Positions 29,080-39,219 of a stretch of DNA of 64,000 bases are shown one piece after another (positions within the stretch are counted from its first letter, which is position 1; each line of letters begins with the position of its first letter). Source of the DNA: G963665975 sp963665975 (GTDB lineage: Bacteria > Bacteroidota > Rhodothermia > Rhodothermales > Bin80). The DNA lies in NCBI GenBank assembly GCA_963665975.1, contig OY762508.1, forward strand, positions 124,001 to 188,000, in the 5' to 3' direction. The notes beneath the pieces are model-generated. The model had not been told where the DNA came from and did not search any database. It worked only from the letters and a program-made list of their open reading frames with translations. Both the position numbers and the translations under genes were made by a program.

Positions 29080-30741
29080 CTAGTCAAGCCCATCCTCCTG
29101 CAACCATTTCTCAAACGTGTTGGTGTGGATTTGAATGACTGCTTTCTCTCGCAGGTCCTCCAGCGCCATCGCGAGTGGAAGATGCTTAGTCAATTTGCCC
29201 ACGATCACTTCGCGTCGTTCATCCAAATCCGCCGTCTCTGAGGTCCGCCGAACGACTTCAGCGACGTACCAGTCGCCCCCGTCGGCGCCCAGAAGTCGGG
29301 GGCGACCGAGAGGAATGGTTCGTAGGTGATGCATCAGGCCACCTCCGCTGGTGATATCCGCGGCCTCGAATCTCGAAAATCCCTCAAAGGTCTCCGCGTC
29401 AACACCGGCAGAAATCCTCTCCTGAGCTTGTACTGCCTGCTCGTATGAGGTTAGGTGCACGCTCCAGTAGTCGGCCATGACCCTGGTTGTTTCTCCCATT
29501 CCAGCCTGTTCAAAAGCATTCCTGATCTGCTCCTCGGTAGGCTCAATCCCTTCATGATCTCGAAGTGCTCGCGCAGCAGCATTGGCCAGGTAGACCAATT
29601 GGTAGTAGCGAATCTCGTCCGCAACGAACGGTTCTCGATCCAAGCCCATTGCGAATCCTCGAGATGCCAGCACGTCGTTCCGGAGCGCCCGCCCCACTGA
29701 GGCCGTAGTGCTTTGGATTGCTTCCTGAAAGGGTAGCCCATCCAGCCATGCCAGGTAGTCTCGAAACAAGTACTTCCGGCGCTCGCCATCCATCGAGTAC
29801 TCAAGGAGAATGGCGTCCTCGGACAAGCCTTCACTTACAACAGCCACTTCGGACGACGTCACCGTTACCCGTTTGGACGGTTCGTCCGATGCTACTGCAT
29901 CACTCAGGGCCTCATGAATGGCATTTATCGCCGGGGCATTGACCCGAACGTTCAGCGCTTCCATCTGTGTGCGGACGTAGCGGTCGCCCTCGATGATATA
30001 GCGTCTCCGACGCGTTTGAAATCGCAGAATCTCTTTTCGAAGCTGGTACTCATCCTCCGTTAGCAGTGGATCATAGAGGCGATTCTCAGCGAGAATGATG
30101 TGCCAGCCGATGCTGGAGCGTACGGGTGTGGAGACCGAGTCTAGGTCGAGCGAGAAAGCGGCTTCAGTGAATGCGTCGTCGCCGCCCCAATACCCAATCT
30201 CTCCAATCAGGCCGGCGGTGGAATCCTGCACACCCGTGTTTTCGATAGCCAATCTTAAAAAGTCCGCACCATTCTGCAGCTCTTCATAGGCAATCTGGGC
30301 GTCATCGAACGTCTTGTACATCAGGTGCCGCACGATCCGTGTTTCTTTGCTCTTTTTGAAGGCTTCCCGGAGCTCTTCGTCAGTGGGCTGAGGAAGCTGC
30401 TCCGTAAAAGTCACCTCCACATACCGGCTCCCCACTATGCGCTTAGTTTGCCGCTCCACATAGACGCGAACCTCCTCGGATTCACCAAGCCCCAACCGCT
30501 CTGCCTCAAGCCCCAGTAAATACGTTGATATCAGGTTGTCAAGATGCTGGTATCGATTCTCCCTCGTATCGTCGCGGCCAGTGCGAATGAGGTACTGTAC
30601 GTAGGTCCCCTTGAATCGCTGTACCGTGATGGAGACTCCCTCAACCTCGGCGACGATGCGATTGTCTATCCCGGCCTGGCCGAAGCAGAGCCCTGTAACG
30701 GCGCATGCAAACAAGATGTGAAGGGTCGCCCCACGGATCAT
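29080..30741 (-). CDS. Parvulin-type peptidyl-prolyl isomerase / periplasmic chaperone
   Basis: This 553-residue protein has a signal peptide (LHILFACAVTGLCFGQ), a SurA/PrsA-like N-terminal helical domain (VAEVEGVSITVQRFKGTY) and one rotamase domain at about 130-230 (RIVRHLMYKTFDDAQIAYEEL, GEIGYWGGDDAFTEAAFSL, IGWHIILAENR). It ends with a second, degenerate domain with similar order (MADYWSVHLTSYEQAVQ, TIPLGRPRL). It probably assists folding or export of outer-membrane and secreted proteins in the periplasm. It closes an apparent operon of TonB receptor, PorV-like protein and giant secreted protein, which suggests its clients are these products. Confidence 0.82.
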   Translation of the reverse strand: MIRGATLHILFACAVTGLCFGQAGIDNRIVAEVEGVSITVQRFKGTYVQYLIRTGRDDTRENRYQHLDNLISTYLLGLEAERLGLGESEEVRVYVERQTKRIVGSRYVEVTFTEQLPQPTDEELREAFKKSKETRIVRHLMYKTFDDAQIAYEELQNGADFLRLAIENTGVQDSTAGLIGEIGYWGGDDAFTEAAFSLDLDSVSTPVRSSIGWHIILAENRLYDPLLTEDEYQLRKEILRFQTRRRRYIIEGDRYVRTQMEALNVRVNAPAINAIHEALSDAVASDEPSKRVTVTSSEVAVVSEGLSEDAILLEYSMDGERRKYLFRDYLAWLDGLPFQEAIQSTTASVGRALRNDVLASRGFAMGLDREPFVADEIRYYQLVYLANAAARALRDHEGIEPTEEQIRNAFEQAGMGETTRVMADYWSVHLTSYEQAVQAQERISAGVDAETFEGFSRFEAADITSGGGLMHHLRTIPLGRPRLLGADGGDWYVAEVVRRTSETADLDERREVIVGKLTKHLPLAMALEDLREKAVIQIHTNTFEKWLQEDGLD

Positions 30742-30780
30742 TCACAAGTACCGCTATTTTAGGTATACAATCCCCCCCCC

Positions 30781-33700
30781 CTATTTTACTATTGAGAACT
30801 TCCCTGTCGTCTCGCCAATACCCGGCGCTTCGACATGATAGAAGTATGTACCGAACGCAATCTCCTGGCCACCGTCTGTCAATAGATCCCAGAATAGAGC
30901 ACCCTCCGTTGAGTACCCGGAATGCTCCAACGTCCGAATGAGCTCACCCCGCAGGTTGAAGATTCTGATTGTACACGTCTGGGGTAGATGGATGAATTGC
31001 ACCCGTCGCTCACCTCGGCCCGTGAGGATAGACCGCGGTTCGAAGGCGGAAGCGCCGACATATGGATTGGGGACGACGGCAATCTTGTCCAACTCATCCG
31101 CCGCTCTTTCAACATCAACTGATGCCGGTCTGATCGTGAAGTCGAAGTAGTCTCCCTCGCGAAAGGACCGCCACTGATTGACATAGAATTGGTCGCCCGG
31201 CGATGGAGGAACACTCTCACCATCTGGCTTAAAGGTTACAGCAAATCGGACTCGCCTTGGACGTAAGAAGCCGGATGAAAAGTACACAGAAACTGCATCT
31301 CCGGGGTCGTAGTCCCCGGATTCGTTTACATCGCGAACCATCAAATCACATGCGGCATTGGTAGAGAGATTCCTGCACGTGATTGGGAGCTCGGCACTGA
31401 TGTAGCCTCCAGGAAAAGGTCCGATTCTTACAGGTGTGTCAGTCCATTCCAACAAAAAGTCATACGGAGAGGCGGTGAATTCATTTCTTGGAGGTTCAAT
31501 GGTTGCGACCCAGTTGGTCGAGTAGCCGTCTACCTCCCCGGGATTAAGCGAGTACTCGTCGGTATTGCCGGCCTTCGATTTCCAACCGGTCTTATCGAGA
31601 TCAATCTCAATGTTGTGATTGACCATCTCGACGGTGAATCCATCGACGACGCGTGTGGGTTCGAGTAGCTCCGTACTTCTCTCCTCTAGTGTCTCTCCGG
31701 TGGTCAGATCCTCCAGCTTGTAACCAGAGGTCTTGTACATCACCGGATTGGCGTCGTTCATCGGGACAGACGTGAACGACAGGCGGTACGCATGATCCAA
31801 CTTGGCGCGATCTGAATCGAGCAATTTGACGGAGATGCTCCCGGTCCCCAGGGGATCAACAAACTCGTCCGACAACGTCCCTGATGGACTCGAGAGATCC
31901 TCGTTCGCCGAACCCGCTACCTGGCCAGCTGGGAGTGTTTGCGGCGTGACGATTGCGGCGTTCTTGGACGCCTCTATAACTTTGCCCGTGCGGTCCAGCC
32001 GGAAATTGAACACGTTCTCCTGCGGGTCGACTGTCGGCACCTCCAAACCTGCTTCGGGATCCAGGTCCGCGTGGTCATAGGCCACCAACGCATAGTAGTA
32101 CGTCATTCCATTCTTGACGTCTTTGTCGACGTAGTTGAACGCGAGTCCTGTATCGGAGCCAAGAAAGTATTTCAACTCACCGAATTGGGCATCGACCGTC
32201 CCGTGTATCCCGTTATCCAGATCCCACTGTGCAATCGGTTTTCTATAGACGGGCGTTCCGAAGACGTTCGTCACCAGTAACGCATCAGACAGGTTTTCGT
32301 CGGTGCCTTTGTAAAGCTTGAATCCTTCGAAATCGAATTTTTGCGAGAACCTGTCGAAACTCCTCACGGGCACCGCATCCCAGCTGAGATGGACTTGCCC
32401 GTCGCCAGGAATCGCTGTCAGTGTCGGGGCAAAAGGTGGCGTAGCGAACTGATAGTCGGCTTTGTATATCCGCTGCGCCCGCCTTCGATTACTCAGGAAG
32501 TCATCCTGATCGACTCCGAACATCCATGCGAGCGAAAAGAAATCTGTGGTCTTTGGCCCTAGCGCGACAGGACCGGAGGCAAAGACGAGAAGTGGTTCGA
32601 TCCCGGCATCTTCCACTGACTGAGGGTCGGTTCCGAGCGGGAATTGTGCGACATTCACAATCCGATTCCACATCCACGAGTCTCGGATCATGTTTCCCCC
32701 GGCGCTATAGAATGAGCGATTCCCAAGGTCGAAACCGGTCAGACCAATCTGGTCGGACTCGTCCACATCTAGGAGATCAAAGTTCGGCTCACATCCTTGC
32801 CCGATGACGCAATCGGGACGGTTGTTGCCCTCTCCGGTGTCCGGTCCCTGATAGTCCAGATCGTTCGGCCCAACGCCGTCCAGGCCAACGTCGTTGAAGA
32901 GCAATTCTCCGACGTCGTAAACGCCGTTTCCATTCTCGTCCTGAAGGCCGACCCAGTCCAGGTTCTCGTCACCGGTCCACCAGACGCCCCGTCGATAGGG
33001 TAACCTTTGTTCGAGCACCTCGTCGAGCGTGGAGGTACCATTCTCACCGTAGAAGCGAATGAAATTATCGACATTGAAATTCGCCTGAACGTAGCTCTTT
33101 ATCGCGGCCTGGCCTTCGATTAGTGTTCCCGGTCCGCTAAACCTCGACTCGTCAGTGATCCCGTCCTCGTCGTTATCCAGGCCATCTCTGGAACGCACCG
33201 GGCTCTCGAGGAATGCTTCGCCGGTGTAACCCAATGGATAGGTTACGCCGTTTATCAGTCCGATTCCATTCCTGTCCCACCCGAATGAGATGTCAAGCTG
33301 GGGATCAAAGGCGGCCGATTCGTCTCCCTCCGGGGGCATGTAGAAATTGATCATGTTATTGAAATACAAGCTCTCATGATTCGTCTGCCCTACGTTGTTG
33401 ATCGCGAAGATGAGAAACATGATATCCTCGGCAATCGGATTTGCCCACTGCAGTGCACGAACCTGCACCTGAAGGCCCATCCCACCGCGTGTCTTGTCGG
33501 CAGGATCCGGGTAGTAGACACCAAACCGGCTAAAGGGAAGGCCAGTCTGCTCGTCGATCATGTACTCGCGTTGCTGCCAGTCGTCCATGATGTAGTAGAC
33601 TTCCCAATCAGCGTTGAAGACGTTCTTTCCAAATAGCCCGTTCCAGGACCCGTTCCACCCCGGATCGTCGAAATTGTCGAGCCTATCGGGCCAGAACGCC

Positions 33701-34269
33701 GGCCATGACCGAGGGTCGGTACTCGTTGCCGGTTCCGGTTTGAGTTCGCCCGTGAACAGATCAACGCGCTCCGGATTGTGGAACCCGGGAAGCGGCAACC
33801 AGCCCCATATATCGCCATACGGACCAATCTCGGTGCCATATCCGCGGTACCTGATGACCAGGGGGTGTAGCACCGTGTCAGGCCTGCCGCCATAGAAATC
33901 TCGCAGCACCTGCGTGCTGGTCCGGTCTCCGTGAACCTCGCCGAGAATGAAGACAGCGAGCCCATCCGTGTGCTTGTTAAACTCAGTTGGCCACGCGCCA
34001 CGAACGGAGCTCCCCACAACTCCCCAGTTCACAATGCTCGACTTTATCAGATTTCCGAGCATGAACCCTTGAGCAAGCCAGTTCTCGTCTCCGTGGTACT
34101 CTGGCGGCACAGGACTCTGGCCGTACACCTGCTGAAGAGGCATGACTATCAGGGCCAGGAGACACAGCGTTCTACATCCACAGATGCCAAACTCGATAAG
34201 CACCTGGACCCGTTTTTTGCCGAATCGACAAACGGTCGATGTCCTGTGATGGATTCTCATCTTCGGCAT
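30781..34269 (-). CDS. Giant secreted protein with C-terminal T9SS-type sorting domain
   Basis: At 1162 residues, this protein has a signal peptide after an extended basic N-terminus (LCLLALIVMPLQQVYGQ) and a long beta-rich body with EF-hand-like calcium loops (DGLDNDEDGITDESR, DENGNGVYDVGE). It continues with a fibronectin-type III-like domain near 630-760 (FAPTLTAIPGDGQVHLSWDA) and ends in VVPNPYVGASAF, RIFNLRGELIRTL and GTYFYHVEAPG, a FlgD-like/T9SS sorting domain. It starts one base after the porV-like stop. Family members of similar layout occur with PorV- and TonB-type genes in related genomes (from general knowledge). The role in surface assembly or nutrient capture is unknown. Confidence 0.8.
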   Translation of the reverse strand: MPKMRIHHRTSTVCRFGKKRVQVLIEFGICGCRTLCLLALIVMPLQQVYGQSPVPPEYHGDENWLAQGFMLGNLIKSSIVNWGVVGSSVRGAWPTEFNKHTDGLAVFILGEVHGDRTSTQVLRDFYGGRPDTVLHPLVIRYRGYGTEIGPYGDIWGWLPLPGFHNPERVDLFTGELKPEPATSTDPRSWPAFWPDRLDNFDDPGWNGSWNGLFGKNVFNADWEVYYIMDDWQQREYMIDEQTGLPFSRFGVYYPDPADKTRGGMGLQVQVRALQWANPIAEDIMFLIFAINNVGQTNHESLYFNNMINFYMPPEGDESAAFDPQLDISFGWDRNGIGLINGVTYPLGYTGEAFLESPVRSRDGLDNDEDGITDESRFSGPGTLIEGQAAIKSYVQANFNVDNFIRFYGENGTSTLDEVLEQRLPYRRGVWWTGDENLDWVGLQDENGNGVYDVGELLFNDVGLDGVGPNDLDYQGPDTGEGNNRPDCVIGQGCEPNFDLLDVDESDQIGLTGFDLGNRSFYSAGGNMIRDSWMWNRIVNVAQFPLGTDPQSVEDAGIEPLLVFASGPVALGPKTTDFFSLAWMFGVDQDDFLSNRRRAQRIYKADYQFATPPFAPTLTAIPGDGQVHLSWDAVPVRSFDRFSQKFDFEGFKLYKGTDENLSDALLVTNVFGTPVYRKPIAQWDLDNGIHGTVDAQFGELKYFLGSDTGLAFNYVDKDVKNGMTYYYALVAYDHADLDPEAGLEVPTVDPQENVFNFRLDRTGKVIEASKNAAIVTPQTLPAGQVAGSANEDLSSPSGTLSDEFVDPLGTGSISVKLLDSDRAKLDHAYRLSFTSVPMNDANPVMYKTSGYKLEDLTTGETLEERSTELLEPTRVVDGFTVEMVNHNIEIDLDKTGWKSKAGNTDEYSLNPGEVDGYSTNWVATIEPPRNEFTASPYDFLLEWTDTPVRIGPFPGGYISAELPITCRNLSTNAACDLMVRDVNESGDYDPGDAVSVYFSSGFLRPRRVRFAVTFKPDGESVPPSPGDQFYVNQWRSFREGDYFDFTIRPASVDVERAADELDKIAVVPNPYVGASAFEPRSILTGRGERRVQFIHLPQTCTIRIFNLRGELIRTLEHSGYSTEGALFWDLLTDGGQEIAFGTYFYHVEAPGIGETTGKFSIVK

Positions 34270-34270
34270 G

Positions 34271-35314
34271 CTAGAAGTGTAAGCGGAAGTCGATCATTCG
34301 AACGTCCCCAAGTCGGTCGAAGGGTACATACGCAAAGTCGACGGCGACCCGGAGGCCTCTCGAGCGAATGTCGAGCCCAGCACCGTAGGTCAGATGGCTA
34401 TCGACGTCGGTCAACCCGAGATCCTTGTAGCCCATACGGGCCTCGAGCAAGATCGTCTTTAGTTCATAACTTGCAATGCCTCCGACGTCGGCATTGAGGT
34501 TGTTGTCATTGGTCTGGTGCGCGTCTGCCATCAGAGAGACCTTGAACTGGCCCGCCCGCACTGCCGGAATCATGACGCCAAACTTGAAGCTAAGCGGGAG
34601 ACTCCATTCGTCCATTTTTATGCGGGATGGTACAGCATCCTGGTTGAAGTTTGTGTTGGGATCGATATCGATGTACTCCTCGGAGTTAATACCGTCCATC
34701 CGCATCTTCCCTCCGAAATTCTGAATGGAGGCGCCTAACTGGATTCCGTTCAGATAATTGGTTTCGAGAACGAATCCTATGTCGAACGCGAGGGCGGACG
34801 CTTTCATATCGCGAATGATCCCTCTCACCGCTTTTGCCGAACCACCGAAGTAGAAATAGTCGGTGAGTTGCTGCGCATAGCTTAGCCCTATCGAGATATC
34901 CCTCGAAGAAAACGTTTCACCGGTCCCTTCCGGCATATCGACCGTGCGAACCAGCTGATCCCCATAGTCGAGCAAAACCACGCTCAGGCCCACGGCTCCG
35001 GATCGCGTAACGGGGACAACAGCGCCCAGACCGGCGAAATTGACGTCAACAAACCACCTGTGATTGGCAAACATCACCGAACCGCGCTGTCCAGAGGACG
35101 GGTGGGGTCGTGCAATACCCGCAGCATTCCAGAACAGTCCGTCCGCCCCGGTAGCCATCGCAGTGAAGGCATGACCTACCGCGGTGGCACGTGCTCCCAC
35201 ACCGAGGGTCAGAAACGTCGCGGCCGCCGTACCCTTGCGACTCTGCCCATCAGCGGTCTGTGTGCTCCCAAAGACCAGCAGGAGAAGAAGCACGTGTACC
35301 ATTGAGTTTTTCAT
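34271..35314 (-). CDS. PorV/PorQ-family outer-membrane protein
   Basis: From ATG 35314 (MKNSMVHVLL) the protein has 347 residues with a signal peptide ending QTADGQ. The mature start GTAAATFLTLGVGARATAVGHAF followed by DGLFWNAAGIA is the hallmark of PorV/PorQ-type beta-barrels. The C-terminal strand ends DFRLHF, as expected for an outer-membrane barrel. PorV shuttles T9SS cargo from the translocon to the attachment complex; related proteins serve individual cargos. Its position between the TonB receptor and the giant cargo gene suggests a dedicated partner. An upstream ATG at 35329 is less likely. Confidence 0.85.
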   Translation of the reverse strand: MKNSMVHVLLLLLVFGSTQTADGQSRKGTAAATFLTLGVGARATAVGHAFTAMATGADGLFWNAAGIARPHPSSGQRGSVMFANHRWFVDVNFAGLGAVVPVTRSGAVGLSVVLLDYGDQLVRTVDMPEGTGETFSSRDISIGLSYAQQLTDYFYFGGSAKAVRGIIRDMKASALAFDIGFVLETNYLNGIQLGASIQNFGGKMRMDGINSEEYIDIDPNTNFNQDAVPSRIKMDEWSLPLSFKFGVMIPAVRAGQFKVSLMADAHQTNDNNLNADVGGIASYELKTILLEARMGYKDLGLTDVDSHLTYGAGLDIRSRGLRVAVDFAYVPFDRLGDVRMIDFRLHF

Positions 35315-35395
35315 AGGTCGTCTGCACACAAGGTGTCAAGCATTTCCCCGATCATGGTGCCGTTCCTCTTCACGACGATGGTGCCGTTTCTCGTC

Positions 35396-38182
35396 CTATT
35401 GAAGCTTTGCGCGGACGCCGAACCTGATTTGGCGAGGTGGGCCATAGAACGCAGCGTTGTAGAACCAGTCGTCAAGCGTATTCACGCCCCCGATTTCACT
35501 GCCGCTCCGCTCAAACAGGAGGCGGCTGTAGGATGTGGTCGGCGAACCCGTATCCGCATAGACAAAATCGATGATCTCCTGATCGAACAAGTTCTCGACT
35601 TGGAGGAAGAACTGGATGTTTCTGGGCAGAAAGCCGGGAGCCCAATACATCCGTACGTCACTGATGATCTGGGTCGGGCGATCCACGTTATTCTCTACGA
35701 AGGATCTCACAAAATCTCGTGCGGACGTGTACGGTGCTCCGGACCGAAGCCGGTTGATCAGGGATACAGAGAACCGGTCGGACGGATTGTAGGTCAACTG
35801 GACGTTTAGAACGTGCCTCCGGTCCCAGTCGAGTCTGTACATGCGACGGATGGGATCGAGGCCGGAGAGGAACCGGCCATATGCCTGGGCCGGATCTGAA
35901 GCTGTGCCGTCGGCGAACTGAAGCGTGTAGTCGATATCCCAGGCGACACTACCTCTCCGCCGTTGGAAGACCGAGAGTGTTAGGCCGAAAACGGTCCCGT
36001 AGTCGATGTTGGTCCAGTGGATGGCGGGTGTGATATACTTTCGATCCGTCGTGAATTCCTGTCCGGTCAGGTTTCGTATGTCCTTTGAGAAAACGGTCAA
36101 TTCAACGCCCATGTCACTGGTTAAGGCTTGCTGCAGGCCCACCTCAAATGCGAGCGTCCTTTCTGGATTGATGCCCGGGTTACCATACGTGTTCGACCCC
36201 GCCGTCGGATCGACCTCAAACTCGGGATTTGTATAAAGGAGACCCAGTGCCGGTATCTGGAAAAAGAGACCTGCCGAGAATCTCATGACACCCGTCTCGG
36301 ATATGGGGAACGCTACACCTAACCGAGGACTCAACTGGAATCGGGATTCAGTGTTTACCCTGTTCGACGTCGAATCGCCGGGCTCGGGAGTCGAAAGGTC
36401 GGCGATGATCTCCCTCGAGGCTTGACTCCAGTCGATCGGTTGAGAGTAGTCAGCATCAAAATAGTCTGCTCTCAAACCGGCATTGATTATGAGGTTTTCG
36501 AATTCCATCTTGTCCTGGACGTAGCCTGACAACTCCGTTGGCGTCACACGTAGCCGGTCATCGTTGAACCTGTTGGGTGACACTATCGGCTGCCACCTCG
36601 TGCGAGAGGAAATCTCGATGCCATAAATGCGATTGTCCAATCGATGGAATCGGCCCTGAAGGCCAACCTTCATCTGGTGGACTCTCGTAAACTGATTCGT
36701 ATAGTCCGCTCGGAACGTGTGAGAAACGGTAAGTGCATCCCACGTGGAGAGGTCGTTACCGCCGACTGAATAGGCATTCTGACCGACAAGTTGATTATGC
36801 TCAGGCGATACGTACCGCTGGTCGAGTATGCCGGTGGACTCAAAGTCGTCAGGAATCTCATACAGGTACCTGTCGGACTTATCACGTAGTAAGCTGTACG
36901 AAAACGAAGAAAAGGCGGTACTAGAGTGTACAATCCGAGCCGTCAAGATGTGTGTCTGATTCAGTTCATACGACTTGTTTTGCCCCGTTGGTACGTACTT
37001 CTGGCCGTGGTCGATATCGCGGCCCTCACCCAGTGACAAAAAGCCGTTATAGTCTAATTTAACGTTTTGAGATGCCTGCCAGATCAGATTGGGGTTGGCA
37101 AAAAGCTGCTCACTTTGTGACGAAACGAAGTCGCCCGTTCCGGAGGACTCGATGATCCATTCGTCGGCAGGAAATGAGACATCTATTGCCGAGGAGTCAC
37201 TCGGTGAGAACCAGTCGCGCCCAATCACGTGCGAGGACCGCTTTCGGTACCTTCCCGTCAGGCGAAAACCAAGACGATCCCGCATAAGTGGTCCACCAAT
37301 GTCGAACTGGTAGTTCTGCCAGTTTGGTAGATTTACCGCCTCGGTGTACGGAACCATCACGGTTTCAAAATCGGCGACCGAGTACGTATCCTGATCATTT
37401 ACCGTTCGATTCAGGTACGGCACTTTCCTGCTGCTCAAGTAGGTTCCAACGTCAGCTTGCACAGACGCACTCCAATTACGCGGCGCACTCTTTGTAACTA
37501 TGTTGACGACACCTGACAAGGCCTGACCGTATTCGGCGTTAAAAACCCCGCTGATGACCTCAAGATTTGCCACCGCATTCTCCTGGACCTCGAAAGCAGC
37601 AGTATTCGAGAAGACGTTAGTGATCGGAACACCGTTGACAAGGTAGGAGACTTCCGCGGTCCTACCGCCGCGGAAATGGCCGTCGACGACTCCTGCCTGA
37701 AGGTTGATTGCGTCTTCGAGACCTGCCACGGGGAGGGCTTCAAGTTGCTGCTCATCGACAACCGACGTAGTAGTCGTACGGCCCATTTCGACAATAGGCC
37801 GTTCCGCTATGATCACGACCTCCTCACCCTCTATCAAGGCAATGCGCATTGCAACGTCAATTCGAGTTGTCTGATCGACCTTGACCTCTACGTTTTCGAC
37901 CCTGGTTTCAGAAAACCCGACAAACCTGAATGACACGGTATACCTGTCGGGATCAAGTTTGATTATCTGGTAGAAGCCATCCTCATCCGTGACGGTACCG
38001 CGTAACGGGCTGGTTCCTTCAACGATCACCTGGACGCCGGGAAGAGGAGAACCCTCGTCATCCACCACCGTCCCTGCAATCTTGCCAGTCTCACCGGCAA
38101 TCGCTTCAGCCGTGAGCCCTAGCGACACGACGGCTATTAACAGGCTCCGAAAGAGTAGTTGCACCCGATACCTCGTTTCCAT
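35396..38182 (-). CDS. TonB-dependent receptor with carboxypeptidase-like regulatory domain
   Basis: From ATG 38182 the protein has 928 residues. A signal peptide (LLFRSLLIAVVSLGLTAEAIAG) leads to a CarboxypepD_reg-like domain GKIAGTVVDDEGSPLPGVQV, then a plug domain (VVDEQQLEALPVAGLEDAI, GQALSGVVNIVTKS) and a large beta-barrel with alternating aromatic strands ending FGVRAKLQ. It imports bulky ligands across the outer membrane using TonB energy; the ligand is unknown. An upstream ATG (38269) would add 29 poorly hydrophobic residues and is unlikely. It is the first gene of the operon with the PorV-like protein, the giant cargo and the parvulin. Confidence 0.9.
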   Translation of the reverse strand: METRYRVQLLFRSLLIAVVSLGLTAEAIAGETGKIAGTVVDDEGSPLPGVQVIVEGTSPLRGTVTDEDGFYQIIKLDPDRYTVSFRFVGFSETRVENVEVKVDQTTRIDVAMRIALIEGEEVVIIAERPIVEMGRTTTTSVVDEQQLEALPVAGLEDAINLQAGVVDGHFRGGRTAEVSYLVNGVPITNVFSNTAAFEVQENAVANLEVISGVFNAEYGQALSGVVNIVTKSAPRNWSASVQADVGTYLSSRKVPYLNRTVNDQDTYSVADFETVMVPYTEAVNLPNWQNYQFDIGGPLMRDRLGFRLTGRYRKRSSHVIGRDWFSPSDSSAIDVSFPADEWIIESSGTGDFVSSQSEQLFANPNLIWQASQNVKLDYNGFLSLGEGRDIDHGQKYVPTGQNKSYELNQTHILTARIVHSSTAFSSFSYSLLRDKSDRYLYEIPDDFESTGILDQRYVSPEHNQLVGQNAYSVGGNDLSTWDALTVSHTFRADYTNQFTRVHQMKVGLQGRFHRLDNRIYGIEISSRTRWQPIVSPNRFNDDRLRVTPTELSGYVQDKMEFENLIINAGLRADYFDADYSQPIDWSQASREIIADLSTPEPGDSTSNRVNTESRFQLSPRLGVAFPISETGVMRFSAGLFFQIPALGLLYTNPEFEVDPTAGSNTYGNPGINPERTLAFEVGLQQALTSDMGVELTVFSKDIRNLTGQEFTTDRKYITPAIHWTNIDYGTVFGLTLSVFQRRRGSVAWDIDYTLQFADGTASDPAQAYGRFLSGLDPIRRMYRLDWDRRHVLNVQLTYNPSDRFSVSLINRLRSGAPYTSARDFVRSFVENNVDRPTQIISDVRMYWAPGFLPRNIQFFLQVENLFDQEIIDFVYADTGSPTTSYSRLLFERSGSEIGGVNTLDDWFYNAAFYGPPRQIRFGVRAKLQ

Positions 38183-38259
38183 AGATCTCGTATCTAGCCG
38201 TTCCATGGCATGGTCGAAAGTTGCCCGCCGACCATAGCATCTCAACAACAGCATAGTAC

Positions 38260-39159
38260 TCACAAGCACAGTGCCCCGGATCTCCAGCAGAAAGAATTAC
38301 TGCCCGCTGGCAAGGTTGTGCGCCTCGATCGAAAGCTCGTGCCTTCCAGCGGTCTGGATCCCCGAGCAAAATAGCCGTTCCTATCGACCGGGCACATCGA
38401 ATATCACGACTCGACTATGCTCAGACCTTGGCAGCTGGTAGCGTATGGTGGTTCGTCCACTGAATGGATTCGGGTAATTTCCCGAATGACCCAACGTTAT
38501 CTGATCGTCTTGAGCCGCAATCGATGTCCCCTCCGCCACAAGGTCTCCTCTTCTGATAAAGTACGACCCAATCGCCACCTTGCTCCGGTGGCGTACCAAG
38601 GTCGACCAGGCCCGGACCGTCCACCGCGCCGATTGTACCCTTCTGCAGGGCACCTCCAATTCGGGGGTTGTACCAGTCCACGACATAGGTCTCAGCATAG
38701 ACGCCAAGATCAAGTTCCAGCGTATCGCCGCTGGTCAAGTACGCTACATAGTACGCGCCGTCTCGAGCCACCACATAGTCATCTCCGCAGGTCGCGCGGA
38801 TCTCCGCGGTAGTATTGGTCCACCAGGACGATTCGGTCCAGTTTGACCTGCGGGCCAGCACCCGGTAGGTCGACGTGAACGAAGCCGCGCTCATGAGCCT
38901 CCAGGACAATCTCGTCATCGAACGACTAGGACCACATTTCTGCTTCGCCGCCATGCTGGAGTTCCTGCCAAGATCCTGGACCTCCATTGGGGCTACCAGC
39001 AACGGATTCCGGCAGTCGTAGCAATACAGTATCCGAGTCCGAATCGACCAGAACGAAATCGGTAACGACTCCCTGACCGGCCGCGTGGGTCCAGTGTAAT
39101 GAACCCAGGATCACCACAGATAAGATGCGAACACCCATCATGGCCCGATCCTCGATCAA
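38260..39159 (-). pseudogene. T9SS-exported protein related to the DUF5060 enzymes' C-terminal domain, decayed
   Basis: Pieces in three frames give one product. ATG 39141 region opens with a signal peptide (LSVVILGSLHWTHAAGQ) and VTDFVLVDSDSDTVLLRL, similar to the repeats of the next gene. Then comes YVAYLTSGDTLELDLG with VVDWYNPRIGGALQKGTI and GGDWVVLYQ, the same beta-sandwich that closes the glycosidases at 52-56 kb. Last is a sorting tail GNYPNPFSGRTTIRYQLP with later parts in other frames (ELSIEAHNLASGQ then a stop). Several frameshifts and a nonsense codon make it non-functional. Its domain mix suggests a surface carbohydrate-binding role before decay. Confidence 0.6.
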
Positions 39160-39219
39160 GTGCCACGAGCGCGGCGAGGATTACCCCGCCGCGCTCGGAA
39201 CAGATCTCCTTCCCCTACT

